A stretch of 64,000 nucleotides of DNA from Apodemus sylvaticus (GCF_947179515.1 NC_067487.1:43628514-43692513); one strand, 5' to 3'. Positions 1 to 10,595 are shown, numbered from the stretch's first letter. A program made the numbers and translations. The notes: generated by a model from the letters alone, not told the origin.

Positions 1-470
1 GTGTAAATTTCATATCGATACCATCTCCTTGGTACATGAAAAAGGATTTCTGGGAGAATGAGATGTAAAGGAAAGATAAAATACATGGGCTGTGAATAAA
101 TGATAGCTTAGCTGACATTCCTTTCCTTTAAACTTGCCTTATAGAAAGGTAATTTTTCAAATCTTCTCATAATTGACAATTTGAGAAAATGTGCTGCTAA
201 GTACTAAAGATACAGGGAAAGAAATTTCATTTTCATTTGAAAATCCTCTTTATGAAAAAACCCTGCAAACTCCTTAACACTGAAATCCAAAGAGAAATCA
301 CCAAACATACGGATGGAAAAGAAATAGAAACATAATGTATCAGCCATATGGGATTAGCAAAGACAGTTGTGATACTGAAGTTTATAGTAATAAAAACCCA
401 CATTGAGAGAGAAAAAGATACCCAAAATAATGTCATAATAAGACTAAAGAGTAAGGAGCACATTTAAAAT
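1..470. other. AT-rich sequence, no gene recognised
   Basis: No recognisable gene or repeat is seen in the first 350 bases. The part just before 470 is A-rich and may be the upstream continuation of the ancient L1M-type ORF2 that resumes at 1966, because the intervening L1 is flanked by a target-site duplication. The open frame at 233-463 on the minus strand is short, hydrophobic and unsupported. Confidence 0.4.
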
Positions 471-481
471 ATCCAATATCA
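471..481. repeat. Left target-site duplication of the 482-1954 L1
   Basis: ATCCAATATCA is repeated exactly at 1955-1965, just after the A-rich tail. One more base of near match precedes it on each side. This marks the insertion site in the older host repeat. Confidence 0.85.
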
Positions 482-1954
482 ATCAGTATCCCTGACCTCA
501 AGCAATACTACAGAGCAATAGTGTTAAAAACTGCATGGTATTGGTACAGTGACAGGCAGGAGGATCAATGGAACAGGATTGAAGATCCAGAAATGAACCC
601 ACACACCTATGGCCACTTGATCCTCGACAAAGAGGCTGAAAACATCCAATGGAAAAAAGATAGCCTTTTCAACAAATGGTGCTGGTTCAACTGGAGGTCA
701 GTATGCAGAAGAATGTGAATTGATCCATCCTTGTCTCCTTATATTAAGCTCAAATCCAAATGGATCAAGGACCTCCACATAAAGCCAGACACTCTGAAGC
801 TAATAGAAAAGAAACTGGGGAAGACCCTTGAGGACATCGGTACAGAGAGAAAGTTTCTGAACAGAACACCAATAGCGTATGCTCTAAGATCAAGAATTGA
901 CAAATGGGACCTCATAAAATTACAAAGTTTCTGTAAGGCAAAGGACACCATCAAAAGGACAAATCGGCAACCAACAAATTGGGAAAAGATCTTCACCAAT
1001 CCTACATCAGATAGAGGGCTAATATCCAATATGTATAAAGAACTCAAGAAGTTAGACTCCAGAAAACCAAACAAGCCTTTAAAAAATGGGGTACAGAGTT
1101 AAACAAAGAATTCTCACCTGAAGAACTTCGGATGGCGGAGAAACATCTTAAAAAATGCTCAACTTCATTAGTCATTAGAAAAATGCAAATCAAAACAACC
1201 CTGAGATTTCACCTTACACCAGTCAGAATGGCTAAGATTAAAAATTCAGGAGACAGCAGGTGTTGGAGAGGATGTGGAGAAAGAGGAACACTCCTCCACT
1301 GCTGGTGGGGTTGCAAATTGGTACAACCACTCTGGAAATCAGTCTGGCGGTTCCTCTGAAAACTGGGCACCTCACTTTCAGAAGATCCTGCTATACCACT
1401 CCTGGGCATATACCCAAAAGATTCCCCAGCATGTAATAAGGATACATGTTCCACTATGTTCATAGCAGCCCTATTTATAATTGCCAGAAGCTGGAAAGAA
1501 CCCAGGTATCCCTTAACAGAAGAGTGGATGCAAAAAATGTGGTATATCTACACAATGGAGTACTATTCAGCCATTAGAAACAATGAATTCATGAAATTCT
1601 TAGGCAAATGGATGGAGCTAGAGAACATCATACTAAGTGAGGTAACCCAGGCTCAAAAGATGAATCATGGTATGCACTCACTAATAAGTGGATATTAACC
1701 TAGAAAACTGGAATACCCAAAACATAATCCACACATCAAATGAGGTACAAGAATAATGGAGGAGTGGCCCCTTGTTCTGGAAAGACTCAGTGAAGCAGTA
1801 TAGGGCAAAACCAGAACGGGGAAGTGGGAAGGGGTGGGTGGGAGGACAGGGGGAAGGAAAGGGGGCTTACGGGACTTTCGGGGAGTGGGGGGGGGGGCTA
1901 GAAAAGGGGAAACCATTGGAAATGTAAATAAAAAATATATCGAATAAAAAAAAC
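482..1954 (+). mobile_element. 5'-truncated L1 (LINE-1), F-type 3' end
   Basis: This is a LINE-1 3' end: the last part of ORF2, a 3' UTR with a G-rich tract near 1861-1900, the tail motif AAATGTAAATA and a short A-rich end. It is flanked by an 11-bp direct repeat, ATCCAATATCA, at 471-481 and 1955-1965, so both ends are those of a target-primed insertion. The 5' end is truncated inside ORF2, upstream of the region encoding the ORF2 C-terminus. It sits in an older L1M-type ORF2. The same 3' UTR subtype recurs in the insertions at 13503-14135 and 24127-24481. Confidence 0.92.
488..1698 (+). pseudogene. L1 ORF2 C-terminal remnant (reverse transcriptase protein), disrupted
   Basis: In L1, ORF2 encodes the endonuclease/reverse transcriptase that copies L1 RNA into the genome. 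Only the C-terminal part after the catalytic RT domain is present here. Readable blocks include WYWYSDRQEDQWNRIEDPE (from about 535), a Cys-rich stretch near 1255-1330 (CWRGCGERGTLLHCWWGC), and a C-terminus MKFLGKWMELENIILSEVTQ ending at the stop 1696-1698. The reading is broken by an in-frame TGA at 716-718, a frame change near the A-run at about 1080-1090, and further frame changes near 1360 and 1450. It cannot make a functional protein. Confidence 0.88.
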
Positions 1955-1965
1955 ATCCAATATCA
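1955..1965. repeat. Right target-site duplication of the 482-1954 L1
   Basis: This is the second copy of ATCCAATATCA, following the A-tail. Host sequence resumes as AGCAGAAAGG. Confidence 0.85.
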
Positions 1966-2289
1966 GCAGAAAGGAGAGAAAAATAAAGATCTCAGCAATT
2001 AAGTCAGAGTCTATATAAATAATAAAATAAATAAAACTAAAGTTAAACAAGGTGATCACTGAAAAGATAAGATGGGTAACCTTTCAGTTAGATTAATAAA
2101 AATATATATTGAATAAATAAAATTATACCTGAAAAGAGCATTATAACTTACACTATTGAAATATGAAATATCACAGGAGATGATTATAGTTATGCAACAT
2201 CTAATTACAAAACCTCAAAGACATGAGAAATTTTTAGAAATGATAATCTCTTAAGGTGGAATAAGCCAATATCAAATAAAAAGTTTGAA
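1966..2289 (+). mobile_element. Ancient L1M-type ORF2 fragment
   Basis: This A-rich, strongly decayed sequence follows the order of a mammalian L1 ORF2 segment between endonuclease and reverse transcriptase. It contains blocks resembling the AATAAATAAAATTA and GAAATTTTTAGAAATGAT stretches of old L1M elements. It breaks off at about 2289, where the Lx-class L1 begins, and the next part of the same ORF2 order resumes at about 8995. All reading frames are closed. Identification rests on remembered consensus order. Confidence 0.6.
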
Positions 2290-2930
2290 TCAACAATTGA
2301 AAAGCCACTCTGGCCTTAGGAGCAGGTAGGCTAACTACAGATGGTTCGTTACCTCTTCCTCCTCCCCACTAAGTCCAAGACCTGAGTCTCATGCTAACTC
2401 TCTGGCAGACTATTTGCTGCACTCTTCCACTCTTCTCTGTGCTCATCTCCACCTGATCATGCAAGAGCTCTCCTTCAACTTCCTCTCAGTTCATCCAGTT
2501 GCCATAGCACCTGCTCTAGCGGGCATCCCTGGGAATCCACCAGGCAAGCCTGCCAAGGAAGCAAGTAGGCCAGCCAAATAGGTGGGCAAGCTTTAGATCT
2601 TAATTCTCCCTGCTCTCTTCCACATCCAATGTCCTACTCTTACCCCCAAGCCCTTCTTACTATTACCTTGTGCTCTTTTCTTCTATTCTCAGAGGACTAA
2701 GCAGAGTCTGGTGGAATATCCTCCTTTCCTCCCATTGGTGGACACCTTCAACACCCCACACCTAGTTTTTTCCCATCCCTAAGTGTTAGCCCCTAACACA
2801 AGCAACATATTCTACTAAGAACTCCCAGTGGCCATACTTGGCAGCACCTGAGAAAAATTAGGTACCACACAGGTACCCCACCCTTCTAAGAACCACAGAG
2901 GGTAACAAAAATCAAAATCAAGAAACAAAA
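2290..2930 (+). other. 5' UTR-like region of the Lx-class L1
   Basis: This C/T-rich, relatively GC-rich stretch begins near GCCACTCTGGCCTTAGGAGC, with blocks such as CTCCCATTGGTGGACACCTT and CAGTGGCCATACTTGGCAGC. I associate these with the leader of old Lx-type L1s. In an active element this region holds the internal Pol II promoter. Here it is decayed and no promoter activity can be inferred. Confidence 0.5.
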
Positions 2931-4275
2931 CGCCCAACAAAGAGCATTTATCAGCACCTAGAATTATACAAATCTCAACCCCTGATGCTTAGACACTTGA
3001 ATAAAAACATAATCAAAGCAAACACAATACATCTCCATTGGAGCTGCCCTACCACAGTAAGTACCAAGTAGTGCAGCACAACCAAGGCACAAGAAAAAGA
3101 CCTTAACATAGCCTTTATGGTTATGATCATCTGAAAATAAAATATTTTGCAACTCAAGGAGGAACCTCAGAAACAAGCCTCACTAATAGAAGCAAATAGC
3201 AATAGAAGAAAAAAATCTCAGGCACTGAAGACACAAAGGAAGAAATGGATAGTTCAATCAAAGAAAATGTTAAAGCTAAAAAATATCTTCCATAAAATAT
3301 ACGGGAAATCTGTGGCACCATGAAAAGACTAAATCTAAGACTAATAGGAGATGAGGAGGAGGAGGAGAAGAAGGGGGAGGAGGAGGAAGAGGAGGAGGAG
3401 GAGGAGGAGGAGGAGGAAGAAGAAGAAGAAGAAGAAGAAGAAGAAGAAGAAGAAGAAGAAGAAGAAGAAGAAGAAGAAGAAGAAGAAGGTGGAGAAGGAG
3501 GAGGAGGCAGAGGAGAAGAAGGATAAGGAGAAGGGAGGAGGGAGAAGGGAGAAGTGAGAAGGGAGATGGAAGGACAAGGAGAAGACGAAGGAAGAAGGAG
3601 GAGGAGACAGAGGAAGAGAAGGAGGAGAAGGGAGAAGGGAGAAGGGAGATGGAAGGACAAGGAGAAGGAGAAGGAAGAAGGAGGAGGAGGAGGAGGAGAA
3701 GGGAGAAAGAGAAGGGAGAAGGAGAAGGGGAAGAGGAGGAGGACTAGAAGAAGGAGGAGGAGGAGAAAGAGGAGGAGGAGGAAGAGGAGGAGGAAGAGGA
3801 GGAAGAGGAAGAGGAGGAGGAGGAGGAGACAACAAAGGTCAAAGTCACAAAAGTTATTTTCAACAAAAATCATAGAAGACAATTTCCCAAACCTAAGGAA
3901 AGAGATATCAAGAATATATACAGAATACCAAATAGACTAGACCAGAAAAGAAAATCATCTCTAGACAGAATAATTAAAACTATGTACAGAGCAAAGAAAA
4001 AACTTAAAAACTGCAAAAGGATAAGCCTAAGTAAGACCTATTACAATAATGCATACTTTTCAGTGGAGACTCTGAAAGCTAGAAGGGCCTGGACAGATGT
4101 TCTAAAGACTCTGGGGGACTACCTATGCCAGCCCAGATTACTATACTCAGCAAAACTATCTCTTAAAATAGACAGAGAAAACAAGATGTTCCATGATAAA
4201 TCCAAAATTAAGCAGTGTCTATTTATAAAACCAGCCCTAGAGAAGGCACTACTGGGAAAGCTACAGCATGACTAG
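2930..4275 (+). pseudogene. L1 ORF1 remnant split by a purine microsatellite
   Basis: L1 ORF1 encodes the RNA-binding, trimerising chaperone of the L1 ribonucleoprotein. Homologous order is seen on both sides of the purine tract. Upstream, about 3210-3350 reads as the end of the coiled coil and the start of the RNA-recognition region (MKRLNLRLIGDEE from 3320). Downstream, about 3845-4275 reads as the C-terminal domain (SVETLKARRAWTDVLKTLGD near 4060). The central Glu-rich codons are replaced by about 480 bp of GAA/GGA repeat at 3350-3831. Part of the coiled coil is missing. It is non-functional. Confidence 0.72.
3350..3831 (+). repeat. Long GAA/GGA purine tract with pure (GAA)n core
   Basis: About 480 bp of almost uninterrupted purines lies on the plus strand, with an uninterrupted (GAA)n core at about 3417-3486 and degenerate GGA/GAA/GGAGAAG variants around it. 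It gives spurious poly-Glu, poly-Arg/Lys and, on the minus strand, poly-Ser/Leu frames. Mirror-symmetric purine tracts of this type can form intramolecular triplexes (H-DNA). Confidence 0.97.
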
Positions 4276-4691
4276 GTTAACCACACCCAAGGAAACAAAG
4301 GAATGAAAAATCCAATATCAACAAATCAAAAGAGGACACATAACCCCCCAACACACACCACAACAAAATAATAGAAATCAACAATCAATTGATACCATTG
4401 ATATCTGTCAATATCAATTGTATCAATTCCCCCGATAAGGAGATACAGACTAACAGAATGGATTTTAAAACAGAGCCCTCTCATATGCTGCATCCAAGAA
4501 ACACACTTTATATTAAGGATAGACATAAACTTCAGGTAAAAGGATGTAAAAGATATTCTAAGAATAGAAACCTAGGATCTAAGCCAGCATAGTCATTTTA
4601 ATATCTGGCAAAATAGATTTCAAACCCAAAAATAAGAAAAAGAAATGGATACTCACCAAAGAAAAAATTTAATAAGTGGATGTTGTAATTC

Positions 4692-4897
4692 ATTTTTAAA
4701 GCATTTAAAAATGACTTGTTTTATGTATATAAGTACACTATCACAGTCTTCAGATACAGGAGGATCTGTACAGAAGAGAGGATCACAACCCATTGCAGAT
4801 GGTTGTGAGCCACCATGTAATTGCTGAGAATTGAAGTCAGGACCTCTGGAAGAGTAGCCAGTGCCCTTAACTGCTGAGCCATCTCTTGAACCAACAT
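4692..4897 (-). mobile_element. B2 SINE (antisense) inside Lx ORF2
   Basis: On the minus strand it reads as a tRNA-derived B2. The head (revcomp of CTGCTGAGCCATCTCTTG) is near 4870-4890, and the conserved body block GAGCCACCATGTAATTGCTG (plus strand) at 4807-4826. Flanks TTGTAATTC (4683-4691) and TTGTGATTC (4898-4906) match 8 of 9 and are probably the target-site duplication. It is diverged, so not recent. Confidence 0.85.
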
Positions 4898-6127
4898 TGT
4901 GATTCTTAACATCTATGTTTCAAACAAACAGGTAACCAAGTTCATAAAAGCAGCACTACTACAGCTCAAATCATGTGTTGACCCTCATACACTGAGAGTG
5001 GCAAACATTAGAACCCCACTCTTACCAATAGATAAGTCATCCAGACCAAAATTAAACAGAGAAATGCTGGCCTTAACTGACATTGTACACCAAATGGTTC
5101 TAACAGACACTTATGGAACATCTCACTTAAACACAAAACAATATACCTTCTTCTCAGCACCTCAAGAAACTTTCTGCAAAACTGACCACACACTCAGACT
5201 CAGAGCATGTCTGAATATACACAAGAAGATTAAAATAAGACTTTGCATCCATTTCAACTATTCAAATATAAACTGGATATGAACAATAGAAAACTTACAA
5301 ACTCATGGAAAAGAAACAACTCACTACTGAATGAAATATAGGTCATCAAACATTAAAAAAGAAATTAAAGCCTTTTTAGAATTAAATGAAAAGGAATATA
5401 CAACATAACCAAACACATTAGATGGTTCTAAAAGGCAAGTTTATAGTACTGTTTTCTACATAAAAAATTGGAGAGATCTCATACTAGCAACTTAACAAAA
5501 CACCTGAAAACCCTAGTACAAAAAGAAGATATCACATCTGACAGGAGTAGAATGCAAGAAATAATCAAACTCATGGCTGAAATCAGTACATTAGAAATAA
5601 AAAATAATATGAAGAATTGATGAAACACCGAATTGATTCTTTGAGAAAATTCGTAAGATTGTCAAAGCCTTAGATAAATTAAAGACTGAGTGAAAAAGAC
5701 ACACAATAATAAAATTAAAATTGAAAAGGAGCTCATAACAACAGATACCCAGGAAATCTAAAGAATACAAGAGCATACTTTAAATGCCTATATTCCACCA
5801 AATTAGAAAGTCTAACAGAAGTGGATACTTTTCTTGATATATATCACTCACCAAAGTTAAATCTAGATCATAATGGCAACAAGAAATTTAATCATAGAAT
5901 CCCTAGTAAAATAAAAGTAGTAATTAAAAATCTCTCAACAAAAAAGAGCCCAAGACCAGATGGTGTTAGTGTAGAATTTTCTCAAAGAATTAATGTCAAT
6001 CCTCCGCAAATTATTTCATGAAATGGAAACAGAAGAAACATTGCTCAATTTGTTTTACAAGGCCACACTGTTCCCGAAAACCAAACCACATAAAAACTCA
6101 TCAAAGAAAGAGAATTATGATTATATG

Positions 6128-6762
6128 TGTAAAAATTCCTGTCTGAAAGAACTGCAGGGACAAAAGTGGAGAAGAGCCTGAGGGAAAGGAGGTCCAGTGA
6201 CAGGCCCAAATTGGGAGCCAGCTCAAGGGGAGGGTCCAAGGCCTGACACTCTTACTGATGCTATGGTGTGCTTACCAACAGGAGCCTAACATGACTGCCC
6301 TCCAAAAGGCCCAACATGCAGCTGAAAGAGTCAGATGCAGATATTTACCCCCAACCAATGGACAGAAGTTGGCTACCCCTGTTTTTGAATTAGGAAACAG
6401 CTGGAAGAAGTTGAAGAGGAGGGTGACCCTATAGGAAGACCACCAGTCTCAACTAACCTGGAACCCCAAGATCACTCAGACCCTGAGACACCAACCAGGC
6501 AGCATACACCAGCTGATATGAGGTCCCCAATACATATCCAGCAGAGGACTGCCTGATCTTGACTCAGTGAGAAGATGTGCATAACCCTCAAAAGACTTGA
6601 GGCCTCAAGGAGTGGGGAGGTCTGGTGGGATGGGGGTGGGTCTTGGGACATCCTCTTGTAGATAGGGGTAGGGCAGGGAAGAGGTATGGGATGTGTAACA
6701 GTCTGGGCAAACTGGGAGGGGGATTAAGACTAGACTGTAAAAGAGATTAAAGAATAAAAACA
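6128..6762 (+). mobile_element. Second Lx-class L1 3' UTR fragment nested in Lx ORF2
   Basis: Starting with TCCTGTCTGAAAGAACTGCA, the segment follows a known murine Lx-type 3' UTR order: CCCAACCAATGGACAGAAG, CAGCATACACCAGCTGATAT, a G-rich block (6610-6725) and an A-rich AATAAAAACAAAA end. ORF2 sequence of the host Lx element resumes at about 6770. No convincing target-site duplication was found. Confidence 0.72.
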
Positions 6763-6903
6763 AAATTCTTAATAGAATGCTTGAAAATTGAATGCAAGAA
6801 TACATCAAGAATAGCCTCTATTATGATTAAACAGCTTCATTCCAGAGAAGAAAAGATGCTTTAGCATATGTAGATCAATAAATGTAATAAATAACCTGAT
6901 GCA

Positions 6904-6953
6904 CACTCACAAACAACAACAAAACAAAAACAAAACAAAACAAAACAAAAACA
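6904..6953 (+). repeat. (AAAAC)n A-rich simple repeat
   Basis: This is an imperfect AACAACAAC/AAAAC pentanucleotide array inside the Lx ORF2 remnant. Confidence 0.85.
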
Positions 6954-7726
6954 CATGATCATCACATTAGATGTGGTAAGGTGTTTGACAAAATCCAACA
7001 CCTCTTATTGATAAAAGTCCTGGGGAGATTAGGATACAGTGGACATACCTCAACATAATAAAGGCAGTTTACAGGAAGCCCATAGCCAGCATCAACTTAA
7101 ATAGAGAATAACTCAAAACAATTCTACTAAAATTAAGAATGAAACAAGGTTGTTTACTTGCTCCATACCTATTCAATACTGTATTTGAAGTCTTAGCTAG
7201 AGAAATAAGACAACTGAAGGACTAAAGGGGAATCACACTGGAGAGAATGAAGTCAAAGTGTTGTTATTTGCAGATGATATACTAGTTTGCATAATAATCC
7301 TATTTAAAAACTCATCTAACTGATAAACACTTTCAGCAAAGTAGTTAGATACAAAACTAATGTATAAAAATCAGTAGCCTTCCTATACAAATGATGAATG
7401 GATTGAGAAAGAAATCATGAAACCCCACCTTCACAATAGCTTCAAGTAATATAAAATATCTTGGATGACTCTAACCAAGCAAAGCACAAACTTGTATAAT
7501 AAAAACTTTAAGTCACTGAAGAAAGAATTTGAAGAAGATATCAGAATATGGAAAGTTCCCCTATGCACAAGGATCAGGAGAATAAATAAAGCAAACAAAA
7601 AATTGCAACCTTATGAAAATCAATGTACAGACTCAATGCAAGCTCCATTGAAATTCCAACACAATTATTTGAAGATTTCGAAAGTACAATTTTAACTTCC
7701 TATGGAAATGGGAAAAACAATGAAAT

Positions 7727-7792
7727 CCAAACCAAACCAAACCAAACCAAACCAAACCAAACCAAACCAAACCAAACCAAACCAAACAAACA
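7727..7792 (+). repeat. (ACCAA)n pentanucleotide array
   Basis: About thirteen near-perfect ACCAA units lie in the ORF2 remnant just after AATGGGAAAAACAATGAAAT. The array grew at the A-rich ORF2 site that precedes the last RT blocks. It produces a meaningless NQTKP repeat frame. Confidence 0.97.
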
Positions 7793-8621
7793 AAACAGGA
7801 TAGTTAAAAGAATCCTGAGCAACAAAGGAACATCTAGAGCTATCATCATTCCCAATTTTAAATTGTGATAGAGAGCTATAGTAATAAAATCAGCATGGTA
7901 TTGACACAAAAATGGCCACACTGATCAATTGAACTGAAGACCCAGACAAAAATCCATACACCCATAGACACCTGCTTTTTCATAAGGAAGTCAGAAATAC
8001 TTAACGGGGGAAAAGAAAGCATCTTCACAAAATGGAAAGCTGATCTGGTAACTAAGAAATCAAGTACCACTGTTCTATGAAGGAAACACCATACAAAAAT
8101 GATTCCTACTGACATTCTGCTGTACTAATAGTGTCTTGCTCAGTTATCATCAGAGAAGCTTCCTCCTGCAATGGATGACAACAAATACAGAGACTCACAG
8201 CTAGACAACATGCAGAGTGCGAGAGACCTTGGCGCATTCATTCTGAAATGGGATATCTCCAACAAATCCCTTCCTTGGTGTTCAGGAAAGCCTGAAGAAG
8301 AAGAGTCAGAAAGGGTGTAAGAATCACTAAGAAAACAAGACTTTCTAAACAGGACTGAGGCACATACAAACTCACTGAAATGGAGGCAGCCTGCACAGGG
8401 TCTTCACGGGTCTACACTACGTGGGGTGCTATGGCTGAAAGAAGTAGACACATCTTCCCATCCCTAACCCAGAAGGTACTTCCAATTGATAACCACTTGC
8501 AAATGAAAATTATTTTTGTCCAAAGGAGTCTCACCAGGATAACAAACTATCTTAAGGCTGCAAGCCCAGCAGTAGATAGCCAACGGAAAACAAAATCTTA
8601 GTGGCATTACTTGTTTTTTTG

Positions 8622-8624
<3 letters not shown>

Positions 8625-8680
<56 letters not shown>

Positions 8681-8687
8681 TCTCTCT
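8625..8687. repeat. (TC)n microsatellite
   Basis: Nearly perfect TC dinucleotides with one CCC interruption, inside the Lx 3' UTR. Confidence 0.97.
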
Positions 8688-8941
8688 TCCCTACAGGACC
8701 TTTGCATACCTTTGCATATTATGGATCTCAGTTTAGCGTTTTTTGTAGGATTCCTGAGTTATGAATGAGTGGGTTTCTGAGTTTATACCATTTTCATATG
8801 CTATTTCTGGTGATCGTCTCCTTTCTGTTTGTTTTTTTATATTCCAATGTATTAATATTTGTTTTATCCCTTATGGGCCTTTTTGTTTTCTAATGAGAGG
8901 AGGTGAGGAGGAACTGGGCACTATAAAGGGATGGAGCTATT

Positions 8942-8961
8942 TTCAATCAATCAATCAATCA
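8942..8961. repeat. (TCAA)n tetranucleotide at the Lx 3' terminus
   Basis: Five TCAA units lie at the junction between the Lx 3' UTR and the ancient L1M ORF2. They probably derive from the element tail. Confidence 0.8.
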
Positions 8962-9505
8962 AATAAGGTAAAAACAGAAATAAAACCTTCCAGCAAAGAG
9001 ATGTCTTGACCTTATGGCATTGATAGGGATCTCTGTAAAACATTGGAAAAAGAACCAACACCAATTCTTTGCACACATTTGTCGGGTAGTGGAAGAGAAA
9101 AGGGGCACTTTCAAACTCATCATGTAAAGCCACTATTACCCAAATGTGAAAACTATTCATTCAAGTGTACTACAAGAAGAGTTTATCACTGATCACTAAC
9201 CCTGATGACAATACATGCAATATTCATAGCCAAATATTATCCAGATGAATTCAGAAATTCATTGAAAAAAGATGCATCATGACTCAGTGGGATTCAGAAG
9301 TGGTTCAAAAAAGTCAGTAAATGTGATACATCACACTTATGGAACATGGGTGTTATAAATCATGTGGTAATATCAATAGACATGTTCAAGGTACTTGGCA
9401 GAAATCAATACTTTTGATTTTATAAAAAAGAAAAAAGAACAAATAATAAATTTGATGCACAAAAGATGAACACCAAGTGATAGAGGCTCATACAATTAAT
9501 GTCCA

Positions 9506-9633
9506 GTGCACATCAAACTCCATGGAAAATATAGAAATGTCCAGTGCACATCATACTCAATGGAAAATATAGAAAGCCTTCCATCTAAGTGCACATCATA
9601 CTCAATGGAAATATAGAAAGCCTTCCATCTAAG
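9506..9633 (+). repeat. Local triplication of a 32-bp L1M ORF2 segment
   Basis: GTGCACATCA(A/T)ACTC(C/A)ATGG is followed by an AAATATAGAAA end in three copies, at about 9506-9537, 9544-9575 and 9589-9619. The last two copies share the extension GCCTTCCATCTAA. The intact L1M order has this segment once. Confidence 0.85.
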
Positions 9634-9659
9634 GTGAGAAATTCCTTTTCTGAAATTTT

Positions 9660-9981
9660 ATCCATGGAGGAGGAGCTTAAAGGAGGAGAGGAGAAACAGA
9701 GGAAGAGATGGAAGAGAAGGGGAAGAGGAAGGGCATGAGGAGGAGAAGAAGAAAGCAGAAAGAAGAAGGAGAAGGAGAAAGAGGAGGAGTAGGAGAAGGA
9801 GAAGAAGAAAGGAGGAGGAGGAGGAGGAGGAGAAGGAGGAGGAGAAGAAGGAAGGAAGGAGAAGGAGAAGAAGAAGAAGGAGAAGAAGGAAGAAGAAGAA
9901 GAAGAAGAAGAAGAAGAAGAAGAAGAAGAAGAAGAAGAAGAAGAAGAAGAAGAAGAAGAAGAAGAAGAAGAAGAAGAAGAG
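9660..9981 (+). repeat. Second GAA/GGA purine tract with pure (GAA)n core
   Basis: About 320 bp is nearly all purine on the plus strand, ending in a pure (GAA)n run of roughly 30 units at about 9890-9980. It lies in the L1M ORF2 remnant. It generates false poly-Arg, poly-Ser and poly-Phe frames. Confidence 0.97.
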
Positions 9982-10410
9982 ATTTGACATGGTCTTATAA
10001 ACCAAAATTCTACAATGACCTCACTGAAAAATATTTTTAGAACTAATAAACCCATCATTGAAACTCAATGTATGAAATCAGTAGCATTTCTAGAAAATTG
10101 TCCTGTTTACAATTTCAAAAATGCTTGAGTGAATTTAAATAAGTAAGTGAGAAGTTTATACACTGAAAACTATATTTATGATATTTATAAAGAAAATTGA
10201 AAAAGATCCAGGTAAACATTCATATTCATGAATTGGATTCATATTTCATATGAATAGGTATTTCATATTCATGGATTGAAGGAATTAATATTGATAAAAT
10301 GTTTCTGCTATTCTATGTGATCTACAAATTTGAACTATCCATATAAAAATTCCATTGTCATTTTTCCCAAACAAACAACTTAAGATAGTTATACTCAACT
10401 GATCTTTTAC

Positions 10411-10437
10411 AAAAAAAAAAAAAAAACAAAAAAAAAA
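10411..10437. repeat. A-rich homopolymer stretch
   Basis: A-runs with a single C interruption, inside L1M-type ORF2 sequence. Confidence 0.9.
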
Positions 10438-10595
10438 CCCAGAGGACATATATGTAACAGTCTCTTCAATAAACATAGTTGTGAAACTTGAATAGCCATG
10501 TATAGAAGAATAAAGCTAGATCTTGTAGATCTTGTTTTATACCACAAAGACCAAGTAAAAATGGATTAAAACTTAAAAATGAAACTGTAAAACTC

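Larger units (their letters stand above)
4360..8050 (+). pseudogene. L1 ORF2 remnant of the Lx-class element (endonuclease and reverse transcriptase)
   Basis: The 5' part (about 4390-5280) follows the apurinic/apyrimidinic-type endonuclease domain, with readable text such as MLHPRNTLYIKDRHKLQVKG near 4480. The reverse-transcriptase part (about 5800-7800) includes TKKSPRPDGVSVEF near 5940. The catalytic-loop codons for FADDIL lie at about 7267-7284, the YADD-type motif of L1 RT. The order is interrupted by an antisense B2 (4692-4897), an Lx 3' end (6128-6762) and an ACCAA array (7727-7792). Many stops and frameshifts are present. The C-terminal end is missing before the 3' UTR starts near 8085. 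Confidence 0.75.
2290..8990 (+). mobile_element. Decayed near-full-length Lx-class L1 element (composite)
   Basis: Sequence matching successive parts of an old murine Lx-type L1 occurs in correct order and orientation: C/T-rich 5' UTR (about 2290-2930), ORF1 remnant (about 2930-4275), intergenic and ORF2 remnants (about 4360-8050), and a long 3' UTR (about 8085-8990). The ORF2 C-terminal region appears deleted between about 8045 and 8085. Younger insertions inside it are a purine tract, an antisense B2, another Lx 3' end and pentanucleotide arrays. It is inserted in an older L1M ORF2. No frame is intact. Confidence 0.72.
8085..8990 (+). other. 3' UTR of the Lx-class L1
   Basis: Blocks GACATTCTGCTGTACTAATA, CATCAGAGAAGCTTCCTCCT, CATCCCTAACCCAGAAGGTA and AGCCCAGCAGTAGATAGCCA occur in the order of an Lx-type 3' UTR. 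They are followed by a pyrimidine tract and a T-rich tail region. The element ends near the (TCAA)n at 8942-8961, after which the ancient L1M ORF2 resumes. Confidence 0.72.
8995..10595 (+). mobile_element. Ancient L1M-type ORF2, middle part
   Basis: Decayed sequence in L1M ORF2 order: ACCAACACCAATTCTTTGCA near 9056, ATGTGATACATCACACTTAT near 9320, CATCATACTCAATGGAAAAT near 9550, TCAGTAGCATTTCTAGAAAA near 10078 and TTCATGGATTGAAGGAATTA near 10268. It continues the segment that ends at 2289. A purine tract at 9660-9981 and a small tandem triplication at 9506-9633 interrupt it. All frames are closed. Identification rests on several ordered short matches to remembered consensus. Confidence 0.68.

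Noticed and set aside
3154..3882. 242-codon Ser/Leu/Pro-rich minus-strand frame and poly-Glu/Lys plus-strand frames
   Set aside because: All are translations of the GAA/GGA purine tract in L1 ORF1.
7727..7792. CRISPR-like or tandem regulatory array
   Set aside because: Pure pentanucleotide microsatellite without spacers, in a mammalian L1 remnant.
9585..10058. 157-codon poly-Ser and companion poly-Phe/poly-Arg frames
   Set aside because: Translations of the second purine tract.
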